Shown here piece after piece: positions 26,000 to 34,453 of a stretch of DNA of 64,000 nt. Numbering within the stretch: the first letter of the stretch is position 1; the number at the start of each line of letters is the position of its first letter. Where the stretch lies: NCBI RefSeq assembly GCF_027853245.1, contig NZ_JAPTZM010000006.1, one strand, 5' to 3'. A program made the position numbers and the translations under genes. The stretch is from Atlantibacter subterraneus (GTDB taxonomy: Bacteria; Pseudomonadota; Gammaproteobacteria; Enterobacterales; Enterobacteriaceae). The notes below the pieces were generated by a model. The model had not been told where the DNA came from and did not search any database. It saw nothing but the letters and a program-made list of their open reading frames with translations.

Positions 26000-26791
26000 A
26001 TGATTAAGTGGCCGTGGAAAGCGAGTGAATCCACCTCAACAACGCCTCTTCCCTGGGATGATGCGTTTACCATTCCCGTTTTAGCGGGCTTTACTCCAGC
26101 GGAGCAGCAAAAGCTGATTCGCCTGGCTGAACGTTTTCTGCAACAAAAGCGGCTGGTCGCCCTGCAGGGTTTTGAACTGGATGAACTTAAAACAGCCCGG
26201 ATCGCCCTGCTCTTTTGCCTGCCAGTTATGGAATTAGGCGTTGAATGGCTGGATGGCTTCCACGAGGTGCTGATCTATCCCGCTCCCTTTGTGGTGGATG
26301 ATGAGTGGGAAGACGATATTGGCCTGGTCCACAATCAGCGTTCGGTTCAATCGGGGCAAAGCTGGCAGCAAGGACCGATTATTCTCAACTGGCTGGATAT
26401 TCACGACTCCTTTGACGCGTCCGGTTTCAATCTTATTGTTCACGAAGTCGCTCACAAACTGGATATGCGCAATGGTGACCGTGCAAGCGGCGTGCCCTTT
26501 ATCGCTCTGCGTGATGTGGCAGGCTGGGAACACGATCTCCACGCAGCCATGAGCAATATCCAGGATGAGATCGATCTGGTGGGTGAAAACGCCACAAGCA
26601 TTGATGCCTACGCCGCAACCGACCCGGCAGAATGTTTTGCAGTTCTGTCTGAATACTTTTTTAGCGCGCCGCAACTCTTCGCCCCGCGCTTTCCGTCGCT
26701 TTGGCAGCGATTCTGTCAGTTTTACGGTCAGGACCCGTTAAAACGCCTCTATTCGGGCGAAACGGATCGCTGGACGGCACAGGTCCATTAA
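26000..26791 (+). CDS. mtfA: Mlc-titrating zinc peptidase MtfA
   Basis: MtfA (263 residues) is a cytosolic gluzincin-type metallopeptidase that binds the repressor Mlc and so influences ptsG expression. The zinc motif HEVAH is at 148-152, and the third ligand lies in the DPAECFAVLSEYFF segment (about 211-225). Close in length and context to E. coli mtfA (yeeI), between tRNA-Ser and a tRNA-Asn. Confidence 0.96.
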   Translation: MIKWPWKASESTSTTPLPWDDAFTIPVLAGFTPAEQQKLIRLAERFLQQKRLVALQGFELDELKTARIALLFCLPVMELGVEWLDGFHEVLIYPAPFVVDDEWEDDIGLVHNQRSVQSGQSWQQGPIILNWLDIHDSFDASGFNLIVHEVAHKLDMRNGDRASGVPFIALRDVAGWEHDLHAAMSNIQDEIDLVGENATSIDAYAATDPAECFAVLSEYFFSAPQLFAPRFPSLWQRFCQFYGQDPLKRLYSGETDRWTAQVH

Positions 26792-26891
26792 ACTGGCAAA
26801 ATGATGCGAAAACAGCCAACTGAATCAAAGCGTTAATTTTTGCATTGACACAAATTGGGGCCGCTATTACTATGCGACCCGTTCACACGAT

Positions 26892-26967
26892 TCCTCTGTA
26901 GTTCAGTCGGTAGAACGGCGGACTGTTAATCCGTATGTCACTGGTTCGAGTCCAGTCAGAGGAGCCA
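26892..26967 (+). tRNA. asnT: tRNA-Asn (GTT), copy 1
   Basis: A 76-nt tRNA with acceptor stem TCCTCTG/CAGAGGA, anticodon GTT (ACTGTTAATC), T-loop GTTCGAGTC and encoded CCA. The promoter is clear: TTGACA at 26845-26850, 17-bp spacer, TACTAT at 26868-26873, then a GC-rich discriminator typical of stringently controlled stable RNA. Followed by an intrinsic terminator. Identical in sequence to the three copies downstream. The symbol is by position after mtfA. Confidence 0.97.
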
Positions 26968-26974
26968 AATTCTG

Positions 26975-27009
26975 AAAAGCCCGCTTAAGTAAACTTAAGT
27001 GGGCTTTTT
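26975..27009 (+). terminator. Terminator of tRNA-Asn copy 1
   Basis: AAAAGCCCGCTTAAGT and ACTTAAGTGGGCTTTTT form a long near-perfect hairpin with a T-run, starting 8 bp after the tRNA end. Confidence 0.85.
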
Positions 27010-27024
27010 GCTTTGTGACGCCAT

Positions 27025-27975
27025 TTAAATCTGATAATCGATGACCACCTCATCGCTTTCCAGCGCCTGACGCTTAATCTCTTCCACCGACAGCGCCGAA
27101 TTACACAGTTCAATAAAGCGCCAAACGTAATTGCGCTGAAGTTGACCGCGTTTCAGGCCTAACCAGACGGTATTGGCATCGAACAGGTGGCGCACATCCA
27201 ATCTTACCAACTGCCCGCTGTCATGCTCACCACTCGCCTGCTCCGCGACAATTCCAATCCCCAGTCCCAGTTCAACATAGGTTTTGATCACGTCGGAATC
27301 CTGCGCGCTCAGCACAATATCGGGCACGATGCCTTTACGGGCAAACGCCTCATCGATACGTGAGCGGCCAGTAATCCCCTGTCTATAGGTAATAAGCGGC
27401 CAGCGGCCCAGCTCGTCAAGGGTAACCGGCGCAGCGTGTAACAGTGGATGACCAGCAGGGACCAGCAGGCTGTGCGACCAGCGGAACCACGGATAAGCCA
27501 CCAGCAGCGGATCGTTACTCAGACGCTCGCTGGCGATACCAATATCCGCCGTACCATTTTCCAGCAGGGTTTCGATTTCCTGCGGCGTGCCCTGGATCAA
27601 TTCCAGCCGCACTTCCGGGAACAGCGCGCGAAAAGATTTAATCACCGCTGGCAGGCTGTAGCGCGCCTGGGTATGAGTGGTGGCGATGGTCAGAATTCCG
27701 CTGGTGTCATTAGAGAACAGATCCGCCAGGCGGCGGACATTACTGGCTTCATTAAGAATCCGTTCGGCAATCACCAGCAGTGCTTTACCCGGCTCGGTCA
27801 TACCCAGCAAGCGCTTCCCGCGGCGAATAAAAATCTCGATGCCCAGCTCATCTTCCAGCTCGCGTATATGGCGGCTGACGCCGGATTGTGAAGTGTAGAG
27901 CATACTGGCGACTTCAGTCAGGTTGTAATCCCGCTTCGCCGCCTCGCGGATAATTTTGAGTTGCTGAAAATTCAT
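27025..27975 (-). CDS. cbl: LysR-type regulator Cbl
   Basis: Cbl (316 residues from MNFQQLKIIREAAKRDYNLT; the longer ORF adds 26 unlikely residues) is the CysB-like activator of sulfonate-sulfur genes (ssu, tau). The N-terminal wHTH includes TSQSGVSRHIRELEDELG (about 28-45). The rest is the substrate-binding fold that senses adenosine phosphosulfate. It lies downstream of nac in the same orientation, as in E. coli, where cbl is also controlled by Nac and CysB. Confidence 0.95.
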   Translation of the reverse strand: MNFQQLKIIREAAKRDYNLTEVASMLYTSQSGVSRHIRELEDELGIEIFIRRGKRLLGMTEPGKALLVIAERILNEASNVRRLADLFSNDTSGILTIATTHTQARYSLPAVIKSFRALFPEVRLELIQGTPQEIETLLENGTADIGIASERLSNDPLLVAYPWFRWSHSLLVPAGHPLLHAAPVTLDELGRWPLITYRQGITGRSRIDEAFARKGIVPDIVLSAQDSDVIKTYVELGLGIGIVAEQASGEHDSGQLVRLDVRHLFDANTVWLGLKRGQLQRNYVWRFIELCNSALSVEEIKRQALESDEVVIDYQI

Positions 27976-28076
27976 AATGTCCCCAGAAGCATTCTGATAT
28001 AACGCTATTGTTAAAGTCAGTGCTTCTGCATAACAAATAATAAAAACCAGCAACTTATTCTTTTCTGGAATATAAG

Positions 28077-28994
28077 CTAGCTGACCAGCAGCAGTTCACG
28101 GCTCTCCATCGCAGGGCGTGAAATCAGCGACATAAGAATTTCTTTTACCGCCTGCGCCTGCGGCGAAAGCGACATATGCGCTGAGACGTTCAGTGACAGA
28201 GGCAAATTCAGCGCCGGACTGGTAATACGCGCCGTCCAGCCGTTTGCCGATTGCGCCAGCGAGCGGGCAGCGGATTCTGGCAATACCGTAACTCCCATGC
28301 CGCTAGCGATAGCAGCGGTCAGTGTTGAAACCGAATCGATTTCGCCAATAATTTTGGCCGATAGCCGGCGTAGCGAAAAGGCTTCGTCAACGCGTTTACG
28401 TACCGCGCATAAATCACGCGGCAGGAATAAATTCATCTCCGCTACGCTGGATAAATCCACCTGCTGCCCCGGGCAATCCCGGGTGCCGACCAAAAATAGT
28501 TCCTCTTTGAGCAACGGCTGACTGGCGATACCGGCAACCGGCGCGCGATCGTACAGCACCGCCATATCCAGTTGGCCGCCAAGCAGCTTATCGTTCAACT
28601 GCGCGCCGCTGTTTTCCTGAAGATAGACCAGCACGTCCGGCAGCTCGTTGCGTACCGCCTGCAATAGCGGCATGACGATCGCCGCAGCGGCGGTTCCCGG
28701 CGCAAGGCCAATCGACACATGGCCGCTTAACGTATGCCCCACGTTATTCACCGCCAGCTGAGCCTGCTCGCACTGACGCAGAATGGTGCGCGCATGGGCA
28801 TAGAGAATTTTCCCGGCCTCGGTTGGCGTCACGCCGCGCTTGGTGCGAATAAGCAGTTGCTGATCCATTTCTCCTTCCAGCGTTGCCACCTGCTGGCTCA
28901 GCGCTGGTTGGGCAATATGCAGCACTTCAGCCGCCTGGGTCAGGCTACCGATATCAACGATTTTTACGAAATACTTCAGGCGTCTTAGATTCAT
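28077..28994 (-). CDS. nac: Nitrogen assimilation control protein Nac
   Basis: Nac (305 residues from MNLRRLKYFVKIVDIGSLTQ, the exact family length) is a LysR-type regulator that couples sigma-70 promoters to nitrogen limitation. The N-terminal wHTH includes IAQPALSQQVATLEGEM. Its gene is transcribed from a sigma-54 promoter visible at 29042-29057 and so should be under NtrC control. cbl follows 101 bp downstream on the same strand. Confidence 0.96.
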   Translation of the reverse strand: MNLRRLKYFVKIVDIGSLTQAAEVLHIAQPALSQQVATLEGEMDQQLLIRTKRGVTPTEAGKILYAHARTILRQCEQAQLAVNNVGHTLSGHVSIGLAPGTAAAAIVMPLLQAVRNELPDVLVYLQENSGAQLNDKLLGGQLDMAVLYDRAPVAGIASQPLLKEELFLVGTRDCPGQQVDLSSVAEMNLFLPRDLCAVRKRVDEAFSLRRLSAKIIGEIDSVSTLTAAIASGMGVTVLPESAARSLAQSANGWTARITSPALNLPLSLNVSAHMSLSPQAQAVKEILMSLISRPAMESRELLLVS

Positions 28995-29041
28995 ATGGCC
29001 CCCTGGAATGAATAAAATGAACAAGCCGTTAACAAAGAATT

Positions 29042-29057
29042 TGCAAGATGCTTGCCA
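29042..29057 (-). promoter_or_regulatory. Sigma-54 promoter of nac
   Basis: Read on the minus strand, TGGCAAGCATCTTGCA contains the invariant GG-N10-GC of sigma-54 promoters and matches consensus TGGCACG-N4-TTGCA in all but one of the scored bases. It lies 48 bp upstream of the nac start. An NtrC-like half-site, TGCACCA, occurs about 130 bp further upstream (29173-29179), a distance typical for NtrC enhancers at nac. Confidence 0.8.
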
Positions 29058-29355
29058 GTTTTTTCAGTGCCGAAAAGGTGCCTTTAACCCGCTGGATAAT
29101 AAGAGAAACTAATCACTTAACGCATTTTGAAAATGGAATAGCGTTTTGCTTCTGCCCCATAAGAGGTAGTGCTGCACCAATTGCGGGCGTCAGATTGCTC
29201 ATTGTTGCCAGTTCCCTGATAAACCTTACGATTATGCGCATTCGCGGCGTTTGTATCGCCAGTCTGACGGAAAATTCAGCAATCAAAAAGTTTTATGCAA
29301 AACAGGCTTTGACAAGGCGATCGGCCCCCGTTAACATGCGCCCCGTTCACACGAT

Positions 29356-29431
29356 TCCTCTGTAGTTCAGTCGGTAGAACGGCGGACTGTTAATCCGTAT
29401 GTCACTGGTTCGAGTCCAGTCAGAGGAGCCA
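29356..29431 (+). tRNA. tRNA-Asn (GTT), copy 2
   Basis: Identical to copy 1 over all 76 nt. Promoter TTGACA (29309-29314), 17 bp, TAACAT (29332-29337), with the discriminator GCGCCCC. Unlike the other three copies it has no terminator hairpin after CCA; instead a broken P4-type integrase begins about 160 bp downstream. This fits insertion of an island at the tRNA 3' end. Confidence 0.97.
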
Positions 29432-29592
29432 AATTTTTGTTTCTATGCGTCTCAGCATGTCTCAATAGTTTTTTGATTCAGAGAGTTAGCGTAGAATCTT
29501 GTCTCAATGCATATTGATTTATCTCTCCGCATCGGGACAAATTGGTGGTCTGATTTGGGGTCATTTCAGTTCGATAATGGAATGACCACCCT

Positions 29593-29830
29593 ATGTCCCT
29601 TCCCTGTCCGACGCGAAAATCCGCAGTATCAAGCCTTCTGATAAGCCTTTTAAACTGACCGATTCTCATGGTCTGTATCTGCTTATCAATCCGGGTGGTT
29701 CACACCTCTGGTATTTCAAATATCGCTTCAACCGAAAAGAATCCCGCATTGCCTTAGGTGCCTGTCCACAGGTCTCGCTTTCCGACGCCCGCCAATAGCG
29801 CGACGGTATCTGTAAGCTACTGGCGCAATC
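29593..29830 (+). pseudogene. Truncated P4-type integrase
   Basis: The translation in the frame from about 29601 reads SLSDAKIRSIKPSDKPF..., then LTDSHGLYLLINPGGSHLWYF, the N-terminal DUF4102 arm-binding domain of P4-type tyrosine integrases. Lesions: a 5-bp duplication (TCCCTTCCCT) puts the ATG at 29593 out of frame; a TAG replaces a codon after SLSDARQ; and homology stops near 29830, so about 80 of some 400 residues remain. Such integrases insert at tRNA 3' ends, here tRNA-Asn copy 2. Confidence 0.88.
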
Positions 29831-30596
29831 CGGGAAACGATAGACGGGAAAATAGCCATACGGCTCCCGGTCAATATTCAGTTTCCCTAATTTGTCGCGA
29901 TAATATGTACGTTTACCGACTGGAAGATAATGTTGCTGCCGGAAAATACGCTGCTGCGATGAAATATACTCATATATCGGATAGAGATTATCACCATCCC
30001 GGACAACGATACCACAATGGATATTGCACCAGCCTGCCTCTGGTGCAGGAAGATTCAGGGAATGAGCCAGTTGCTGCTGTAATGCCACGCACTTATGTCC
30101 CAGTAATAGTGTTCAATAATATAACCGGACGGAGAGATATAATTCCCGTCTGTTTTTACTGTCCAGCAATCATCATGAACCAGACATTAAGGACTCAGAT
30201 AATACAACCGACTGATAATACAATTGTGCGTTTTTTCCAGAGCGATGTAATTTTTAATCGTTTTAATCCGGCGCATTTGTATCGGAGACTGAAAATAAAC
30301 GGAAAGGGCAAGATGTCCATAAAGCGCATAGCGCCAGACATTACCTGTCGTTACGCTGACACCGGGTGTTGGTTAATGATATTAGCAGCTTCAGAAATGG
30401 TGACCCATGCAGATACGACAGAATGATGACTACCAAAGATAGCATTCAAATCTTGTACTCCTTCATAATATTCCAGATTCCAGAGGTACTTCGGGTCGCT
30501 ACAACGTACCCGATAACACGACCGGTCAGACATACATGGGGGGCTGTATTCCGTAATAATATCGAATGCATCCAAATAACTTATACAAAACCACAA
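29820..30596 (-). pseudogene. Frameshifted island gene of unknown function
   Basis: Three frames on the minus strand read on from one another like one protein: first ...SAWVTISEAANIINQHP (30351-30596); then SVTTGNVWRYALYGHLALSV in the next frame, with a TAA after YYLSP; then ALQQQLAHSLNLPAPEAGW down to YGYFPVYR (29820-30100). The combined sequence resembles, from memory, a family of about 250-residue proteins common on E. coli islands. At least two frameshifts and one stop show it is dead. Antisense plus-strand ORFs here are shadows. Confidence 0.65.
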
Positions 30597-30728
30597 TATA
30601 TTATTCCAATGTATACTCCTGACAGGAATTAATTCGCTTTTTAGACCTTTATTTCAGGTGTATAATTTATACCTTAATTTTTAGACAAATAATCGCAGGA
30701 AACACCTGACGCTACAGAGGACGTAAAC

Positions 30729-31511
30729 ATGAATTCCAGGTCAGCAGTATTTTTATGTGTGGTCGCATTTCTGCTGGCAGGTTGTGCGCCACGCTCTTCT
30801 ATTGATGCGAAAAAAACAGGAGCACGGGCGGAGAACGGCGTCGGTAAGAATGCTTCAGCGCAGCAACTGACCGACAGGGATATTTTTGGTAACGAAACCA
30901 CACTGGCGGTGTCCGAAGAAGATATCCAGGCAGCACTGGAAGAGGATGAGTTACGCGTACCGTTGAATTCTCCCGTCATTCTTGTACAGTCCGGCAGCCG
31001 CGCACCGGAAGCCATTATGCAGCAGGAAATGAGCCGGTATTATACTATTGCAACGTTCTCCGGCATCCCGGACAGACAAAAGACGGTGACCTGTAATAAA
31101 GATAAAAACAAGGATGAGAACCAGGACGTAGCTGCTGCCGAAAACATGAACTGGATGCAGGCACTGCGCTATGTTGCCGCAAAAGGGCATCAGAAAGCCA
31201 TTGTCGTTTATCAGGACACGTTGCAGTCTGGTAAATATGAAGCTGCGACAAAAAATACAGTCTGGTCAGATTATAAAAATGAAAAACTGACAGACAGCGT
31301 ATCGCTGCGTTATTTGGTACGTTTCACTCTGGTGGATGTGGCAACGGGCGGATGGGCTACCTGGTCGCCGGTCAATTATGAGGATAAAGTGCTGCCACCG
31401 CTGCCGGCGAAAAAGAATGTCGCAGAGACAACGACTGAACAGCAGATTTCGCAGCTTAAGCAAAGAACCTATGCGTCAATGGTGAAAGACCTGGTGAACC
31501 GCTATCAATAA
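30729..31511 (+). CDS. Putative lipoprotein of unknown function
   Basis: A 260-residue precursor with a lipoprotein signal peptide: MNSRSAVFLCVVAFLLAGCA, lipobox LAGC with Cys19, and +2 Ala, so outer-membrane sorting is expected. No known enzymatic motif is visible; the mature part is hydrophilic with a Lys/Asp-rich stretch (CNKDKNKDENQD, about 118-129) and an aromatic C-terminal half (WATWSPVNYEDK). A TATAAT at 30661-30666 lies 63 bp upstream and could be its -10 element. A stand-alone gene inside the decayed island; I do not recognise the family with certainty. Confidence 0.75.
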   Translation: MNSRSAVFLCVVAFLLAGCAPRSSIDAKKTGARAENGVGKNASAQQLTDRDIFGNETTLAVSEEDIQAALEEDELRVPLNSPVILVQSGSRAPEAIMQQEMSRYYTIATFSGIPDRQKTVTCNKDKNKDENQDVAAAENMNWMQALRYVAAKGHQKAIVVYQDTLQSGKYEAATKNTVWSDYKNEKLTDSVSLRYLVRFTLVDVATGGWATWSPVNYEDKVLPPLPAKKNVAETTTEQQISQLKQRTYASMVKDLVNRYQ

Positions 31512-31761
31512 TCAGCCATGCCAGCCAGTAGTGAGAACCACTGCCTGGAAACAGTCGCAATCTTTTTTTAGTTTTGATGAGCCCGGGACGTCCAGGGGAT
31601 GTACCGGGTAGCACGTTAATTACGCTGACCGTGATTCTTATGCCCCACGCTTTATCCCCGCGCAACTGGCGCTCCCTGCCGCCGATGATGAGCGCATCGA
31701 ACTTCGCCTTCTGCAATCGCGCCCGTTCTCGTATCAAAGTCCTGCGGTGCCCGCTGCAGTT
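31512..31761. other. Region with a coding-like fragment, no intact gene
   Basis: In the plus-strand frame from about 31616, a 56-codon stretch without ATG reads HVNYADRDSYAPRFIPAQLA and ends at a TAA near 31783. It looks like the C-terminal end of a lost protein. No start, ribosome site or family could be assigned, so it is recorded as a probable gene remnant only. Confidence 0.35.
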
Positions 31762-32751
31762 TCAATCCTCATCATTAAATAGTTCCCCTGGATGTTGCAT
31801 CTCAGGGGGCCTGGCGGATGTAATTGTGCCGATCCTTATCGGTAGCGAGCTGTTCTGCTTGCATAGCGTTTTCAATAAGTGCCAGTCTTCTTTCTCGGTT
31901 TCAATATGGTCAATCATGGAATCAAACGCGCCGTCCGCGATGTGTATCGTCGGCGTTTTATTCTCATTGTCCGCCTCGGTTGAGTTATCCAGTTCGCTAT
32001 CCAGTTGCTCTTTAAAGGCGTTAAGCTTCTCGTCCAGTGCCCGATAGTTCTCAGCGGCTGACTGAGGCGAATAAAAAAACAGCCCGCTGATAAAAATCGC
32101 CTCCATCACGTCAGCGAAAGAAAACGAGGTCTCACCTGAAATGTAACGGCTATTATGAGCGCTGTTCACGCCATTCACGCTGTCACTGAGCAATCCCTCT
32201 TTCCCTGACGCGATTAGCGTTTGTTTATCGTAGAGGATCACCGGCAGATTTTTAATTTGATGGATATCTTCACTGATGCTCCAGCGCTGTTCATCGCCCT
32301 TGATAAACCCTGACGCATCACAGTGGCTTTCAATGTCGAATTCATGGGAGAGGGTTTGCTCGCGATTAATATAATCCTGTAGAGACTCGTCCTCTTCCCT
32401 GGGCAGATATTGATAAGCGCGATAAACCGACGTCCGGCGATCGATGTCAATCCACTCGAGATCGCAGGATGTCGAGCCGGAGGGCTTTTTAACCTCATCA
32501 ATGTAAGCCCCCACGTCCCGGTCCAGCCAGGCCGTTAAGGGCGCTTTCCAGGGTTCAATCGCCAGAAAAATACTCGCCAGAGTAGTGCCTTGTTCTATCA
32601 TGACCCGGTGGCGAAAATATTTCAGCAGGAAGTACGGATCGGCCCCGGCGAGCGTCTTTTGTATTGAAAGCAGCGGTACGGCGGCCGTGTCATCATACTC
32701 TGAGCAAAAGCGCAGTATGGCGTCGGAACAGAATACTAATTGACCTTCCAT
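31762..32751 (-). CDS. Unknown acidic protein
   Basis: A 329-residue protein, start taken at MEGQLVFCSDAILRFCS behind AGGAGAAGG (the longer ORF starts 15 residues earlier without support). Acidic and soluble with no signal peptide or membrane segment; Cys in the first 20 residues and long charged helices near 255-290 (ENYRALDEKLNAFKEQLDSE). No motif I know. It lies 119 bp after livF on the same strand; an inverted repeat CTGGAAT/ATTCCAG (32832-32849) between them could mark the end of the liv transcript. Probably part of the island. Confidence 0.65.
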   Translation of the reverse strand: MEGQLVFCSDAILRFCSEYDDTAAVPLLSIQKTLAGADPYFLLKYFRHRVMIEQGTTLASIFLAIEPWKAPLTAWLDRDVGAYIDEVKKPSGSTSCDLEWIDIDRRTSVYRAYQYLPREEDESLQDYINREQTLSHEFDIESHCDASGFIKGDEQRWSISEDIHQIKNLPVILYDKQTLIASGKEGLLSDSVNGVNSAHNSRYISGETSFSFADVMEAIFISGLFFYSPQSAAENYRALDEKLNAFKEQLDSELDNSTEADNENKTPTIHIADGAFDSMIDHIETEKEDWHLLKTLCKQNSSLPIRIGTITSARPPEMQHPGELFNDED

Positions 32752-32870
32752 GTTTGTTTCCTTCTCCTGATAGTCGCAGTCAGCGCATGCTGGCAAAGGC
32801 AGGTATGGCCCGTCCAGTTTGTTTGCTGGATCTGGAATCTGTATTCCAGCAGTGCTGCATATTCACCCTA

Positions 32871-33584
32871 TTACACCCCACCCAAATACGCTTTCCGCAC
32901 TTCCGGGTTAACCAGTAGTTCCGCCCCGCTCCCGGTCAGGCGAATTTCTCCATTGGTCATCACATACCCCCGGTCGGAAAGTTTCAGCGCGTGGTTAGCG
33001 TTTTGCTCCACCAGAAACAGCGTTACGCCCTGCTGGGTCAGTTCGCGCAGGATCTGAAAAATCTGTTTCACCACCAATGGTGCCAGCCCCAGACTCGGCT
33101 CATCCAGCAACAGGAGTTTTGGGCGGCTCATCAGCGCCCGGGCGATAGACAGCATCTGCTGTTCGCCGCCGGAGAGCGTCATCGCCCGCTGGCTGCGCCG
33201 CTCCTCAAGCCGGGGAAAAAGCTGGTACATGCGCGCCTTATCCTCTTTCTGATAGCGGTTGCCAATAGCAATCGCGCCCATTAGCAGGTTTTCTTCCACC
33301 GTCATATCCGGGAAAATGCGCCGTCCTTCCGGGGCCTGGGCGATGCCGTTGCTGGCAATAAAATGGGTGGAGCGGCGGCTGATATCTTCGCCCCGGTAGA
33401 GAATTTGCCCGCTGGCGATGCGCGGCTGGCCGAAAATCGACATCAGCAAGGTGGATTTACCCGCGCCGTTCGCGCCAATCAGCGAGACGGTTTCGCCCTC
33501 GTTCACCGTCAGCGAAATGCCTTTCAGCGCCTGGATTGGCCCATAAAACACGTTAACATCGCGAAACTCCAGCAGTGGTTTCAT
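32871..33584 (-). CDS. livF: Branched-chain amino-acid ABC transporter ATPase LivF
   Basis: LivF-type ATPase (237 residues). Walker A GANGAGKST at about 37-45, signature LSGGEQQM near 138, Walker B LLLLDEPSLGLAP near 158. It powers import through LivHM together with LivG. Last gene of the liv operon, overlapping livG by 4 bp. This locus, between an island and amn, is not the classical livKHMGF site, so it is likely a second system and its substrate may differ from leucine/isoleucine/valine. Confidence 0.93.
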   Translation of the reverse strand: MKPLLEFRDVNVFYGPIQALKGISLTVNEGETVSLIGANGAGKSTLLMSIFGQPRIASGQILYRGEDISRRSTHFIASNGIAQAPEGRRIFPDMTVEENLLMGAIAIGNRYQKEDKARMYQLFPRLEERRSQRAMTLSGGEQQMLSIARALMSRPKLLLLDEPSLGLAPLVVKQIFQILRELTQQGVTLFLVEQNANHALKLSDRGYVMTNGEIRLTGSGAELLVNPEVRKAYLGGV

Positions 33585-34453
33585 CCGGTGACCTCCTCTT
33601 CCTCTGCGCCCAGATAGGCGGCGATAACGCTCGGGTTATGCTGGATTTCCTGCGGCGCGCCGCGCGCGATGACGTTGCCGTGGTCCAGCACGATAACGTG
33701 GTCAGAAATCTCCATCACCATGCCCATGTCGTGTTCAATCAGCAGCACCGTAACGCCGTGCTGCTGGCGCAGCAGCCGTAAGATGCGGCTCAGGGCGTGG
33801 GTTTCCACCGGGTTAAGCCCGGCGGCGGGTTCGTCGAGGCAGATCATCTCCGGCCCGGTGCACATGGCGCGGGCGATTTCCAGGCGGCGCTGCTGCCCAT
33901 AAGAAAGCGTGCCCGCCAGCCGGTTAGCGCAATCCACCATCTCCACCACTTCCAGCCAGTAAAACGCCCTATCCAGCGCCTGGTTTTCCGCCCTGCGGTA
34001 CGCGGCAGTGTTAAAAATGCCGGCAATCAGATTACGGTTCGCCAGCATGTGCTGGGCCACCAGCAGGTTTTCTACCACTGACATTTCACGGAATAGGCGG
34101 ATATTCTGGAAAGTACGCGCCAGCCCGGCCCGGTTCACCAGATGGGTGCCGCCAAACATTTTGTAGTAGAGCCGCGAACCAAGCCGTCGGGGATGCAGGA
34201 AATCACTCGCGCGCAGCTTTTGCCCCAGCACCTCGATGATGTCGGTAGGCGTGCGTGTGTTCAGCAAGATCGCGCCGCCGGTGGCGTGATAAAACCCGGT
34301 CAGGCAGTTAAATACCGTAGTTTTACCCGCCCCGTTTGGGCCGATTAGCGCGGTGATCGAACCGCGTTCCACGTCCAGATTGACGTCGTTAAGCGCGTTG
34401 ATGCCGCCAAAATGCATCATCAGATGTTCCACCCGCAGGATACTGTCGTTCAT
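33581..34453 (-). CDS. livG: Branched-chain amino-acid ABC transporter ATPase LivG
   Basis: LivG-type ATPase (290 residues, longer than LivF as usual). Walker A GPNGAGKTT near 36-44, signature LSYGQQRRLE near 180, Walker B MICLDEPAAGLNP near 200. The insert between the Walker A and signature regions (KMFGGTHLVNRAGLARTFQN) is typical of LivG. Overlaps livM by 4 bp and livF by 4 bp. Confidence 0.94.
   Translation of the reverse strand: MNDSILRVEHLMMHFGGINALNDVNLDVERGSITALIGPNGAGKTTVFNCLTGFYHATGGAILLNTRTPTDIIEVLGQKLRASDFLHPRRLGSRLYYKMFGGTHLVNRAGLARTFQNIRLFREMSVVENLLVAQHMLANRNLIAGIFNTAAYRRAENQALDRAFYWLEVVEMVDCANRLAGTLSYGQQRRLEIARAMCTGPEMICLDEPAAGLNPVETHALSRILRLLRQQHGVTVLLIEHDMGMVMEISDHVIVLDHGNVIARGAPQEIQHNPSVIAAYLGAEEEEVTG

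Larger units (their letters stand above)
29432..32751. mobile_element. Decayed genomic island at tRNA-Asn copy 2
   Basis: The block between the tRNA and the liv operon holds an integrase fragment, a gene fragment with several frameshifts, a lipoprotein gene, a coding-like fragment and an unknown ORF. None of these belongs to the core gene order of K-12. Base composition is lower in GC than the flanking flagellar and liv genes in its first 1.3 kb. The right boundary is uncertain: no direct repeat of the tRNA end was found before the next tRNA-Asn at 39863. Confidence 0.65.

Noticed and set aside
29758..30426. A 222-codon plus-strand ORF in the island
   Set aside because: It runs antisense to the frameshifted minus-strand gene, starts inside the integrase fragment and has no ribosome site.
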